From: Paenibacillus tepidiphilus
GTDB lineage: Bacteria; Bacillota; Bacilli; Paenibacillales; Paenibacillaceae
Length of the DNA stretch: 64,000 nt
Assembly: GCF_008635795.1 (NCBI RefSeq)
Contig: NZ_VWRQ01000006.1
Coordinates: 124,001 to 188,000 of the forward strand
Direction of reading: 5' to 3'
How positions within the stretch are numbered: position 1 is the first letter of the stretch; each line of letters starts with the position of its first letter. Made by a program: the position numbers and the translations under genes. Shown piece after piece: positions 58,101 through 64,000 of this stretch. The notes beneath the pieces were generated by a model. The model had not been told where the DNA came from and ran no database searches. It saw only the letters and a program-made list of their open reading frames with translations.

Positions 58101-61100
58101 TTCCGTACCGTTCACATTCAGGACCGCTGTCCGCAGCGCCGCTGCATCCCAGACCGTGCCATCCGCGAACTGCACGGCTTCCACGACATATTTGCCGCTG
58201 GTCTCGAAGAAGCTAGATACCGTCAGCTTGTCGCTGGTACCATTAATGCTCAGCTCCAGGCTGCTGCCGCTCCGCCGGACGCTAATATCACCGGGCGTTA
58301 TATCGGCCGCGAATTTAATCAGGTCGGCATTGCCCTCCGTACCGTCATAATCCGTGATGGTATCCTGGCCGTAACCCCGGCCAAACAGATAAGTGTCGTT
58401 ACCGTTCGCGCGCGTATAAGAGCTGTCGTACCGGTCCCCGCCGTACAGCGTGTCATTGCCTGCGCCGCCGTTCAGCACATCGTCTCCGGCGCTGCCGCTC
58501 AAGGTATCGTCGCCGCCGTAGCCGCGCAAGAGATCATTCGTCTCATAGCCGTCCAGCGTATTGGCCGCCTCACCGCCGTTCACATTCAGCGCCGCCGCCC
58601 GCAGCGCGGCTTCGTTCCAGACCGTGCCGTCGGCGAACTGCACCGACTCCACCACATACTTCCCGCTGGTGTCGAAGAAGCTCGATACCGTCAGCTTGTC
58701 ACTGGTACCGTTAATGCTCAGCTCCAGGCTGCTGCCGCTCCGCCGCACCGTCACTTCACTTGGCAGCACATCCGCCGCGAACTTAATGCTATCCGCGTTG
58801 CCTGCGGTGCCGTCATAATCAATAACCGTATCCTGACCGTAGCCCCGGCCGAACAGGTACGTGTCGTTGCCGTTCGCGCGGGTGTACGAGGTATCGTTGC
58901 TGTCGCCGCCGTAGAGCGTGTCGTTGCCTGCGCCGCCGTCCAGCACATCGCCGCCGAGGCCGCCGTAGATCGTGTCGCTGCCGCCATAGCCCCGCAGCAC
59001 ATCGTTCGTTTCATATCCGGCCACGGTTTCGCCGGACTCAGTGCCGTGAATATCTAGCGCCGCCGTCCGCAGCGCGGCTGCATCCCATACCGTACCGTCG
59101 GCGAACTGTACCGACTCCACGACATACTTGCCGCTGGTGTCGAAGAAGCTCGACACCGTCAGCTTGTCGCTGGTGCCGTTTATGCTCAGCTCCAGACTGC
59201 TGCCGCTCCGCCGGACGGTGATATCACCGGGCAACACATCCGCAGTGAGCTTAATGATGTCGGCATTTCCTTCCGTGCCGTCATAGTCCACAATCGTATC
59301 CTGGCCGTAGCCGCGGCCGAACAGATACGTGTCGTTGCCGTTCGCACGGGTGTATGAAGTGTCGCTGCTGTCGCCGCCGTACAGCGTATCGTTGCCTTCC
59401 CCGCCATCCAGCACATCATTCCCGGCACCGCCGTAGAGCTTATCGCCGCCGCTCTCGCCGACCAGACGGTCCTCCCCGTCATTGCCGTACAGACGGTCGT
59501 CGCCATAGCCGCCGGCCAGATAGTCATTGCCCGCAGCGGCCGTCAATGTGTCGTCTCCGCCATACCCGTACATTTGGTCGTCGCCTTCATAACCGCTCAG
59601 GCTTTCGCTCGCTTCGCCCCCGTTGATCCGGAGAACCGTCTGCCGGACCACTTCGGGGCCCCAGACCGTACCGTCGGCGAACTGGATAGCTTCAATGACA
59701 TACTTGCCGCTTGCTTCAAAATAATTCGTTACCACCAGCTTGTCACCTGATCCGCTGATGGCCAGCTCCAGATTGTTGCCGCTTCGCCGCAGGCTTACCT
59801 CGCCGGGCAGCACATGTTCGCCCAGCTTAATCCGGTCCGCATTGCCTTCCGTACCGTCGTAATCTATGATGATATCCTGGCCGGAGCCGCGGCCGAACAT
59901 ATAAATATCATCGCCGTTGCCGCGCTGGTATGAAGTGTCGCTGCTGTCGCCGCCGTACAGCGTGTCGTTGCCTGCGCCGCCGTCCAGCACATCGCTGCCG
60001 GAGCCGCCGTACAAGCGGTCGTCGCCTGTACCCCCGACCAGCTTGTCCCCGAGTTCTCCGCCGTAAAGGGTATCGTTGCCGCCATCTCCGAACAGAATGT
60101 CCGCCCCGCCGTTGCCGCTAATTGTGTCGTCTCCAGCCATTCCCCAGAAGACTTCGGCGGCGTTGCTGCCGCTAAACGAATCATTCTCGCGTGTACCCAG
60201 CACCTCCGATTTACCCGCCGTATCAATGATCAGCGCATATTCTTCTCCCTTGGCGGCAAACGTCTTCCGGAAGGTTTCGATATTGACCAGATTTGTCAGC
60301 TCCAGCTGATGCAGATTGGCCGAAACCTCGCTCAGCCGTTCCCTGCCGGCAACCTCATCGGTTGATAACAGGCTCATGATATCAGAGGCCAGGCCGGAGA
60401 GGTCGAACCTCACACTTCCCGTCGTGGGATCCCAGGCCAAAGTAAGCGTACTGTAAATGGCCTTGAGCTGGGTCTGTGCGGTTAATTGGGAATACACCGT
60501 CCCTGCCAGCTGGTCAAAGGCGTTCTTCAGCAAAGCCGAAGCGTTCGAGCCCGGGCTGGTATCCTGGCCGCTCCAGGATTCCGTATATTTCTCGCCGAAC
60601 AATTTCTCAAGAGCGCATAATTGCCGGGCATCAATGATGCCTCCCCGCGCATCCGGACTAATGCCCTCCACTCCCGTCCAGGCAAAAATAATGTCGATTG
60701 TTAGTTGTTTGCGGACGTTTACATCCGTTTCAGCGGCAAACTTTACCACCAGCGCCTTGAGATAGCCTGTGCTGTCTCTAAGCATAGCCTGGTGCAGGCT
60801 GTTGACGGTGCCGAAGCCCTTAAGATCGGGCAGTGCAGCAATTTCCGCTGTTTCTTTCAGCGGATCGGTGGAGGTGGAGTTCACCTTGTCCGCCTTGAAC
60901 CACACATCATTGACTGCGGCTGTCGTCCCGTCGCTTTTGGTATAGGTACCAACCTGTTTGTGTTCGTTGCCGTTAACATCGACCAGGGTGCTGGAGCTGT
61001 AACCGGTAGAGATGGAGGCGACCCCGGCTTCCTCAAGCGAGAGCAGCTCACCGCTGTCGGTGATGCCGTCGCCGTCAAGATCCTTCCATATTTGCAGCTC

Positions 61101-62825
61101 GGCAAACGCGGTATCATTCGCATCGACCTTGCCGTCATGATTGCCGTCAAGCTCGGCCAGAGCGGCGAACCCGTTGGCCGCCTTGGAGCCGTCAGCCAGC
61201 AGCGTGTTATTGCCGAACAACTCTGCTCCGCCGTCGATCCGGCCGTTGCCGTTCAGATCGCGCACCAGCAGACCGTCATCCGCTCCGGCCCAGGCCGATT
61301 TCTCGGCAAAGCTGTTGTTGTCGTGGTCAAAGGCAATGCCGTCCTTGATCGAGGTTGTCTCGACCCCGTCGCCGTCCAAATCAAGCACCAGCGGGGAAAT
61401 CGTCTCTTCGGCCGTATTGAACAGATCGAAGAGGCCATCCACCAGATCGCTTAAGCCTTTTCCCAGCTCACTGCCGATCGTCCAGCCGATGATACCCGCG
61501 CCAACCTCCAGCAGCAGACCTGCGGCAATGCCGAGCGGCCCGCCCGCGGTGCCCAGCGCCAGGGCGAACGGTGCAACGGCCTCCATGAACAGTTGGGACG
61601 TGGCCAGCCCGCCCGCCGTCTCAAAGGTCCAGTCGCGGATAATATCATTGCAGAGATCCGTATCACCAGCGGCGTAAGCGGCGCTGGCCTGGGAGATCAT
61701 GTTGACGGCATCGACGGCCATCATCACGCCTCCTACTACCCCCAGCCCCTTCAAGACTCCCGTCCGTACACGTGAATACCGGGAAGCTTCGGAGAGGACC
61801 GGATAAGCCTCCTGCAGACCCTTCCCCGGGGTCTGGGTCAGCGTCTTGTCCATCGTCTGCACAAGCGCCGTCGTCTCTCGGACGAGAGAGGAGCCGGAGC
61901 CTCCGACCTTGTCGAGCGCTTCGGTAAGCGTCGGGAATTTGCTCCTGAATTCCGCTTTCGACAGGTCTCCCCCGACTTCGCCCAATGACTGCACACTGGC
62001 GGTTCCTTCCGGGATCCGGCGGTTGCCGCCGGTTAAATCGGAGACATCGACACCCAGAATTTGACCCGGTTTGACCGTAGCCACACCTTCCGGGGTCACT
62101 TCAATGATCTGGGGCCCCCGATATACCACAATCTCCGCCATATTTGCCTTGGATTTATAGGCGATAAGCTCACGCACGCCATCGAGTGCCTTGGCTTCGG
62201 AGAAGCCATACTCACGCATGAACTGGTTCTTGGCCCTTAACAGATCCTCTCTCGGGATGCCGTCAATGCTGAGCACCTCGGGCATCTCCAGCAAAGTAGG
62301 CAATTCTGTCTGCGACCATACTTTAAAGGGCAGCGATCCCCCCGTTAAGGTAATGACGTTTCCGTGGGCATTCGTCAGCATTACGTTCTTGGACACATAA
62401 TCGTTGAGCGCCAGTACCTCGCCCGTGCCATAGGGGGTACGGACATCGTTAACATACTTTCCGTTCATCAAGGCGTCAGAGACTGCCGAATCTCCGGCTG
62501 CCAATTCGAGGGCATCCATGAAGCCACGGTTGTTCAGCAGAGCGCCCGCCTGAGTGTCATTAATGAAATACAGCTTACCGTCGCTGCCTTTTGCCGCCCA
62601 TTCGGCGATTTTATAGGCAGGGATATCGCCAATTGTGCCGCTGTAGGGGATGATGTTGCCGCCTTCTGTCGGCACCTTGAATGAGAGCTTGCCCACCTCA
62701 CCCTGAACATCCATAGCCAGTTTACGCGTCTGATCGGCTGTCAGTACGGCATTCTCGGGAATGCCGTTGCGGGAGCGCCAGGTTTCGACAAAATCAATAA
62801 TATCCGAGAAATCCCATGAATTCAT
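46113..62825 (-). CDS. Giant RTX-repeat protein (5570 residues)
   Basis: A single uninterrupted 16.7-kb frame. Residues 1-360 are of unknown fold and lack a signal peptide. A glycine-zipper-like hydrophobic stretch at about 360-460 (GTAGGPLGIAAGLLLEVGAG) may insert in membranes. At 475-660 come DLDGDGVETTS, DLNGNGRIDGG and DLDGDGITDSGELLSLEEAG calcium-type loops, as in FrpC-like proteins. Helices follow, and from about 878 to 5490 RTX nonapeptides (GGAGNDTLYGG) alternate with about 26 beta-modules of the form NGNDTYLFGRGYGQD...SGKYVVESVQFADGTVW. The last five modules are a distinct subtype (GDTYIFGKGYGQDRIYDYD). The end, after about 5495, is not repetitive. Calcium would fold the repeats after export. 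It resembles Gram-negative RTX adhesins and toxins; no type I secretion genes are in the window. GGGAGGTG is 8 bases before the ATG. It is coupled to the upstream 147-residue gene. Confidence 0.88.
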   Translation of the reverse strand: MNSWDFSDIIDFVETWRSRNGIPENAVLTADQTRKLAMDVQGEVGKLSFKVPTEGGNIIPYSGTIGDIPAYKIAEWAAKGSDGKLYFINDTQAGALLNNRGFMDALELAAGDSAVSDALMNGKYVNDVRTPYGTGEVLALNDYVSKNVMLTNAHGNVITLTGGSLPFKVWSQTELPTLLEMPEVLSIDGIPREDLLRAKNQFMREYGFSEAKALDGVRELIAYKSKANMAEIVVYRGPQIIEVTPEGVATVKPGQILGVDVSDLTGGNRRIPEGTASVQSLGEVGGDLSKAEFRSKFPTLTEALDKVGGSGSSLVRETTALVQTMDKTLTQTPGKGLQEAYPVLSEASRYSRVRTGVLKGLGVVGGVMMAVDAVNMISQASAAYAAGDTDLCNDIIRDWTFETAGGLATSQLFMEAVAPFALALGTAGGPLGIAAGLLLEVGAGIIGWTIGSELGKGLSDLVDGLFDLFNTAEETISPLVLDLDGDGVETTSIKDGIAFDHDNNSFAEKSAWAGADDGLLVRDLNGNGRIDGGAELFGNNTLLADGSKAANGFAALAELDGNHDGKVDANDTAFAELQIWKDLDGDGITDSGELLSLEEAGVASISTGYSSSTLVDVNGNEHKQVGTYTKSDGTTAAVNDVWFKADKVNSTSTDPLKETAEIAALPDLKGFGTVNSLHQAMLRDSTGYLKALVVKFAAETDVNVRKQLTIDIIFAWTGVEGISPDARGGIIDARQLCALEKLFGEKYTESWSGQDTSPGSNASALLKNAFDQLAGTVYSQLTAQTQLKAIYSTLTLAWDPTTGSVRFDLSGLASDIMSLLSTDEVAGRERLSEVSANLHQLELTNLVNIETFRKTFAAKGEEYALIIDTAGKSEVLGTRENDSFSGSNAAEVFWGMAGDDTISGNGGADILFGDGGNDTLYGGELGDKLVGGTGDDRLYGGSGSDVLDGGAGNDTLYGGDSSDTSYQRGNGDDIYMFGRGSGQDIIIDYDGTEGNADRIKLGEHVLPGEVSLRRSGNNLELAISGSGDKLVVTNYFEASGKYVIEAIQFADGTVWGPEVVRQTVLRINGGEASESLSGYEGDDQMYGYGGDDTLTAAAGNDYLAGGYGDDRLYGNDGEDRLVGESGGDKLYGGAGNDVLDGGEGNDTLYGGDSSDTSYTRANGNDTYLFGRGYGQDTIVDYDGTEGNADIIKLTADVLPGDITVRRSGSSLELSINGTSDKLTVSSFFDTSGKYVVESVQFADGTVWDAAALRTAALDIHGTESGETVAGYETNDVLRGYGGSDTIYGGLGGDVLDGGAGNDTLYGGDSNDTSYTRANGNDTYLFGRGYGQDTVIDYDGTAGNADSIKFAADVLPSEVTVRRSGSSLELSINGTSDKLTVSSFFDTSGKYVVESVQFADGTVWNEAALRAAALNVNGGEAANTLDGYETNDLLRGYGGDDTLSGSAGDDVLNGGAGNDTLYGGDRYDSSYTRANGNDTYLFGRGYGQDTITDYDGTEGNADLIKFAADITPGDISVRRSGSSLELSINGTSDKLTVSSFFETSGKYVVEAVQFADGTVWDAAALRTAVLNVNGTEASETLTGYEMNDALRGYGGDDIMSGNAGADDLDGGAGSDTLYGNSGTDRLSGGSGTDTLYGGLGDDVLDGGAGNDTLYGGDSNDTSYTRANGNDTYLFGRGYGQDTVIDYDGTAGNADSIKFAADVLPGEVTVRRSGSNLELSINGTSDKLTVSSFFDTSGKYVVESVQFADGTVWNEAALRAAALNVNGGEAANTLDGYETNDVLRGYGNDDTLSGSAGDDVLDGGAGNDTLYGGDRYDSSYTRTNGNDTYLFGRGYGQDTITDYDGTEGNADLIKFAADITPGDITIRRSSSSLELSINGTSDKLTVSNFFDASGKYVVESVQFADGTVWDAAALRAAVLNVNGTEANESLTGYEMNDVLRGYGGDDTLSGNAGADDLDGGAGSDTLYGNSGTDRLSGGSGTDTLYGGLGDDVLDGGAGNDTLYGGDSNDTSYTRANGNDTFLFGRGYGQDTVIDYDGTAGNADSIKFAADVLPSEVTVRRSGSSLELSINGTSDKLTVSSFFDTSGKYVVESVQFADGTVWNEAALRAAALNVNGGEAANTLDGYETNDLLRGYGNDDTLSGSAGDDVLDGGAGNDTLYGGDRYDSSYTRANGNDTYLFGRGYGQDTIIDYDGTEGNADLIQFAADVKPGDITVRRSSSSLELSINGTSDKLTVSNFFETSGKYVVESVQFADGTVWDAAVLRAAVLNVNGTEASETLTGYELNDVLRGYGGDDTLSGNAGEDVLDGGAGSDILYGNAGSDRLSGGSGTDALYGGLGDDVLDGSAGNDTLYGGDSNDTSYTRANGNDTYLFGRGYGQDTIVDYDGTAGNADIIKFAADVLPGEVTVRRSGSNLELSINGTGDKLTVSGFFETGGKYVVESVQFADGTVWNEAALRAAALNVNGSEAGESLGGYETHDVLRGYGGDDTISGSSGNDVLDGGAGNDTLYGGDRYDTSYTRANGNDTYLFGRGYGQDTIIDYDGTEGNTDIIKLAADLLPDQVTLRRSGSNLELSINGTSDKLTVANYFDASGKYVVEEIRFADGTSWDSGYVGSHLTTAPTTVNITLTGTANNDQLTGGAGQDTLSGGAGDDVLDGGAGNDTLYGGDRYDSSYTRANGNDTYLFGRGYGQDTITDYDGTEGNSDTIMFAADVLPADVTVRRSGSSLELSINGTGDKLTVSSFFEASGKYTVETVQFADGTVWDIAALRAAVLNVNGSEAGESLTGYEMNDMLRGYGGDDTLSGNAGDDLLDGGAGSDTLYGNAGSDRLAGGSGNDTLYGGSEDDVLDGGAGNDTLYGGESNDTSYTRANGSDTYLFGRGYGQDNIVDYDGTAGNADTIRFAADVLPGEVTVRRSGSSLELSINGTSDKLTVSSFFETSGKYVVESVQFADGTVWDAAALRTAALNVNGSDASDTLDGYETNDVLRGYSGDDRLSGSSGDDVLDGGAGNDTLYGGDQYDTSYTRANGNDTYLFGRGYGQDTVIDYDGTEGNADMIKFAVDVLPGEVTVRRSGSSLELSINGTNDKLKVSSFFETSGKYVVESVQFADGTVWDAAALRKAVLNVNGSEAGESLTGYETGDVLRGYGGDDTLTGNAGDDDLDGGAGSDTLYGNAGSDRLTGGIGGDILYGGSEDDVLDGGTGNDTLYGGDSNDTSYTRANGSDTYIFGRGYGQDTIVDYDGTSGNTDTIRFAADVLPSEVTVRRNGSSLELSIEGTSDILTVSSFFETGGKYVVESVQFADGTLWDAAALRAAALNVNGSELSESLSGYETNDSLRGYGGDDSLSGSSGDDVLDGGAGNDTLYGGDRYDSSYTRANGNDTYLFGRGYGQDTITDYDGTVGNADIIKFAADVLPSEVKVRRSGSSLELSINGTSDKLTVSSFFESSGKYVVESVQFADGTLWDAEVLRAAVLNVNGTEASETLTGYEKNDVLRGYGGDDQLTGNAGDDDLDGGAGIDTLYGNAGSDRLSGGIGGDTLYGGSDDDVLDGGAGNDTLYGGDSNDTSYTRANGSDTYIFGRGYGQDIIVDYDGTAGNADTIRFAADVLPGEVTVRRSGSSLEFSINGTSDKLTVSSFFDTSGKYVVESVQFADGTVWNEAALRAAALQVNGSDASDTLDGYETGDFLRGFAGDDKLSGSSGDDVLDGGAGNDTLYGGDRYDSSYTRANGNDTYLFGRGYGQDTIVDYDGTEGNADIIKFAADVKPGDITVRRSGSSLELGINGTSDKLTVSSFFDTSGKYVVESVQFADGTVWNAAALRAAVLNVNGTEAGDTLTGYELNDVLNGYGGDDQLTGNAGDDLLDGGAGSDTLYGNAGSDRLLGGSGNDTLYGGSEDDVLDGSAGNDTLYGGDQYDTSYTRANGNDTYLFGRGYGQDTIVDYDGTAGNADAIKFAADVLPEEVTVRRSGSNLELGINGTSDKLTVLSFFEAGGKYAVESVQFAEGTVWNEAALRAAVLNVNGTEAANTLDGYETNDVLRGYGGDDTLSGSAGNDVLDGGAGNDTLYGGDRYDGSYTRANGNDTYLFGRGYGQDIIVDYDGTEGNADLIKFAAGIMPEDITVRRSGSSLELSINGTGDKLTVSSFFETSGKYVVESVQFADGTVWDAAALRTAVLNVNGTEASETLTGYELNDVLRGYGGDDQLTGNAGDDLIDGGAGADTLYGNAGKDRLSGGTGGDILQGGADDDVLDGGKGNDTLYGGESNDTSYTRANGNDTYLFGRGYGQDIIIDYDGTAGNADTIKLAADVLPDEVTVRRSGSSLELSINGTTDKLTVSSFFDASGKYVVESVQFADGTVWDAAYLSGAVRIISGGEAGESLTGYEGDDTLYGYEGNDTLTGAAGNDSLYGGDGGDTLYGNDGDDRLAGEGGGDILYGGAGVDLLEGGVGNDNLYGNEGADLLKGEDGEDKLYGGTGNDVLDGGAGTDTLYGGDTNDTSYNRTNGNDTYLFGHGSGQDTVVDYDGTEGNKDTILLADNISPEDIRLRRSGTQLEVRINQTGDTLKVTDYFKEGGQYRIEEIRFADGTVWDYEYVRNAVLTVTGSADNDTLSGNDTDDFIYGLEGDDTVNALGGNDLVYGGAGNDTLNGMNGNDSLYGGDGNDIIAGDNGADQLYGEAGEDTLSGLSGEDTLYGGDGNDTLAGGTEKDALYGGDGDDTLFGGAGSDVLDGGAGNDYLLGNNDDFNYDYKAGDTYIFGKGYGQDRIYDYDTTAGNVDTIEMRVKPAEIEVLQKDGNLTLRIMETGEQLTIRYYFNGPAYQIERITFADGTVWGKAELEANVLTKGTEEADTLYGLSSYDDKVTGLGGNDTLYGYSGNDALYGGNGDDTLFGGAGTDVLDGGAGNDYLLGNNDDYTYDYKAGDTYVFGKGYGQDRIYDYDTTTGNIDTIQMLVNPADIEVLQQDGNLMLRIIGTGEQLTIRYYYNSSAYQIERITFADGTVWGKAELEANVLTKGTEAADALYGLNGVNDNLYGYGNNDTLQGYSGNDKLYGGDGDDILFGGAGNDVLDGGAGNDYLLGNNDDYTNGTNGGDTYIFGKGYGQDRIYDYDSGSGNIDTIEMRVNPADIEVLQKDGNLTLRIIETGEQLTIRYYFNSSYYQIEKVAFADGTVWGKAELEANVLTLGTEAEDTLYGVNGVNDNIYGYGNSDNLYGYSGKDNLYGGAGGDTLYGGADNDNLLGGDGDDTLFGGAGTDVLDGGAGNDYLLGSSDDFTGSANGGDTYIFGKGYGQDRIYDYDTGSGNIDTIEMRVNPADIEVVQKDGNLTLRIIETGEQLTIRYYFNSSYYQIEKVAFADGTVWGKAELEANVLTLGTEAEDTLYGVNGLNDNVYGYGSDDALYGYSGKDNLYGGEGNDTLYAGADNDQLLGGAGNDTLFGGAGSDVLDGGAGNDYLLGNNDDFSTDSRGGDTYVFGKGYGQDKIYDYDTGSGNTDIIKLLVNSDEVVFSKNANDLVIEIMGSTDRATVTNWYTNSYYQTEVLTAQDGTQIKNTQIEQLVQAMATYSSSTGIAWSQAVAEKRGDALQVLAQYWTTTPK
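46400..60200 (-). repeat. RTX and beta-module repeat array
   Basis: About 13.8 kb inside the giant gene consists of repeat modules spaced alternately about 460-475 and 570-576 bases (one or three RTX blocks between beta-modules). From about 46.4 to 48.7 kb the subtype changes and the spacing is about 500-560 bases. The repetition creates long spurious frames on the opposite strand. Confidence 0.9.
55981..58976 (-). repeat. Near-identical 1044-base tandem units within the RTX gene
   Basis: Corresponding sites recur exactly 1044 bases (348 codons) apart: for example 56473, 57517 and 58561, or 55981, 57025 and 58069. The third copy stops matching after about 58976. Synonymous positions are also conserved between copies, which indicates recent duplication or gene conversion. 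Confidence 0.85.
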
Positions 62826-62828
62826 GGG

Positions 62829-63272
62829 TTACACCTCCCCGATAATGAAGACGGGCTCGGCGATGTATTCAAAGTTGACCTTGGTGACGCAATCCCTTCT
62901 GCCCGCGTATCCTTCCGCGTCCAGTGCTTCCCGGATGACGTCCACCAGTTCCTCATGATTCCGGTGCAGTTCCCCCGGCGCTTCAATCTTCGTAACCTTC
63001 CAGAACATCTCGATTCCCGTACTTAAGTTGCCTTCCCCCGCTTTGAAGGTATCCAGATAAATAAAATGATGATTCCAGACGAGCACATAGAGGAGCGGAG
63101 TTTCACCGCCATAGATTCCCTGGCCGCCCAGTCCGACGAGAATTGCGTTGCGCTCCCGGTCAATCGTCCATCTGCGCGGCTGCAAGGGCTGGTTCGTAAA
63201 GGGGTCTTTAAGCTGTAAAGAATGGAGTTGTTCGCGGTCCGCCTCCGCTATTCTTTCACTTATAAATGCCAC
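62829..63272 (-). CDS. Small protein coupled to the giant RTX gene
   Basis: 147 residues, soluble, no signal or membrane segment. It begins with a helix (ISERIAEADREQLHSLQ), then PFTNQPLQPRRWTIDRERNAILVGLGGQG, a hydrophobic strand pair LLYVLVWNHHFIYLDTFKAG, and a charged helix ELVDVIREALDAEGY. The GTG start has AAGGAG 9 bases upstream. Its TAA ends only 3 bases before the RTX ATG, and the RTX ribosome-binding site lies within its last codons, so the two are translated together. By position it could be a dedicated chaperone, immunity or export factor; no family recognised. Confidence 0.7.
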   Translation of the reverse strand: MAFISERIAEADREQLHSLQLKDPFTNQPLQPRRWTIDRERNAILVGLGGQGIYGGETPLLYVLVWNHHFIYLDTFKAGEGNLSTGIEMFWKVTKIEAPGELHRNHEELVDVIREALDAEGYAGRRDCVTKVNFEYIAEPVFIIGEV

Positions 63273-63322
63273 TGCTCATCTCTCCTTAGAATTGGTATTT
63301 GGACAAGCGGCACCGCCATCCC

Positions 63323-64000
63323 TTAAGGGGATACCGGCAACGACGCGGCTTGTGTGCCGATCAGTCTAAGTTCGCCTTTGTAGCTCAAGTATACCTTGAC
63401 TTGAACATAGGAGCTGGTAAGATTCGTTGAAATCCCGTCCAGTTGGACTTTCCGTTCAATCAGAGTGAAGCTGTTCGTATCATCCGTATTGAGACCGTAC
63501 TCTCTCTGCGTAATCACCTCCCCGCCGTTCTCCAGACGGATTACAATCTTATGCTCCTCGTCAAAATGATCAAAAGCGATGCTCCGCTTCAGCACGGCGT
63601 TGAACGAGAGAGATCCGCTGTAAGTTGAGGTGAAATACGCCGAAAGATTGGTGATGGTCAAGGTGTAAGGGCCGGCGTTCATTCCGTAAAGCGAGCCGCT
63701 TGCCGGCTTAGCCTCCTCCATAAGGGTAAACAAAGCCGGCTTCACATAGGCTTCGGCGCTCCCTGCGGAATCGGCAACTCCGTTGCCGTTCACGGCGAGA
63801 CCCAGCAGCAGCTTCAAGCTTTCCGGCTTTGTACCCTTGGGCACCTTGCCCGACAAGCTCTGAACAGACACTCCGCCGTATTTCGCGGCTGTTCCGGAAC
63901 TGCTACCGTACTCCAGCGGATAATATACACCGTCCGGAGTCTGCAAATATCCCGTAAAGGGATTGCTGGCAGTACTCCGGGAATTGCTGCCCCGCTGGAT
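63323..64000 (-). CDS. Unrecognised protein, N-terminus outside window
   Basis: The frame is open to the right edge; 225 residues are visible. A TTG at 63946 could be a start, but the 18 upstream codons to the edge are open and plausible (STASNPFTGYLQTPDG), so I treat it as partial. The visible part is rich in Ser, Thr and Gly with beta-strand patterns (YTLTITNLSAYFTSTYSGSL, SSYVQVKVYLSYKGELRLIG) and no hydrophobic helix. It ends 50 bases before the 147-residue gene and is probably in the same operon as the RTX protein, perhaps a surface or structural partner. Function unknown. Confidence 0.65.
   Translation of the reverse strand: MQRGSNSRSTASNPFTGYLQTPDGVYYPLEYGSSSGTAAKYGGVSVQSLSGKVPKGTKPESLKLLLGLAVNGNGVADSAGSAEAYVKPALFTLMEEAKPASGSLYGMNAGPYTLTITNLSAYFTSTYSGSLSFNAVLKRSIAFDHFDEEHKIVIRLENGGEVITQREYGLNTDDTNSFTLIERKVQLDGISTNLTSSYVQVKVYLSYKGELRLIGTQAASLPVSP

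Noticed and set aside
46400..60200. Regular repeats resembling a CRISPR array or satellite
   Set aside because: The repeats keep one reading frame with no stop for 5570 codons and translate to RTX motifs; no short direct repeats with unique spacers.

Overview
The window looks like chromosome of a Paenibacillus-type Gram-positive (Firmicutes). The reasons are strong GGAGG ribosome-binding sites with frequent TTG/GTG starts, lipobox lipoproteins, LplA-type sugar ABC importers, AraC regulators with membrane sensors, a KimA-type potassium importer, CarD and KGG-repeat stress proteins, and families of short palindromic intergenic repeats. Most genes are GC-rich at third codon positions; one block (about 29.4-36.1 kb) is strikingly AT-rich. 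No rRNA, tRNA, CRISPR array or transposase was seen.

Region by region. 0-4.3 kb: an operon of a cut-off MFS transporter, an AbgB-like M20 amidohydrolase and the two subunits of iron-sulfur L-serine dehydratase. 4.3-8.4 kb (minus strand): a MerR regulator with a MerR-type promoter, a small membrane protein, KimA and two small membrane proteins. 8.7-11.8 kb: a secreted amidase-like protein, a lipoprotein sharing its N-terminal domain, and a methyltransferase-like protein. 12.3-29.1 kb: a pectin/rhamnogalacturonan utilisation locus. It holds a 1897-residue secreted pectate lyase-pectin methylesterase fusion, a solute-binding lipoprotein, a GH4 enzyme, an AraC regulator, a minus-strand operon of permease-GH105-GH28-GH43 and a divergent second permease. 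A 17-base motif recurs in the promoter regions of the binding protein and both permeases, so the scattered parts of the importer are probably co-regulated. The secreted enzyme would cut and de-esterify pectin outside, the importer would bring oligomers in, and GH105, GH28, GH43 and GH4 would dismantle them.

29.4-36.1 kb: a two-gene AT-rich cassette with a 1-base overlap. The first gene encodes an 1806-residue protein with a C-terminal STAND/AAA-type NTPase. The second encodes a 354-residue protein with a degenerate NTPase-like N-terminus and a C-terminal HEPN ribonuclease motif (R326-N-D-L-A-H331). Architecture, base composition and isolation suggest a horizontally acquired anti-phage or abortive-infection system. 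This is my main candidate for an undescribed system.

36.3-46.1 kb: ordinary regulators (AraC-GyrI type, membrane-anchored AraC, MarR with a palindromic operator over its divergent promoter), a TraB/EreA-like lipoprotein, DUF2798-type and other small membrane proteins, a polysaccharide deacetylase-like protein, a small HELGH metalloprotease-like protein, a KGG-repeat protein and a CarD-like factor. 46.1-64 kb: an operon running in from the right edge and ending in a single 5570-residue RTX-repeat protein of a kind usual in Gram-negative bacteria. It is built from about 26 large beta-roll modules with near-identical 1044-base tandem duplications, and is preceded by a tightly coupled 147-residue gene and another partial gene.
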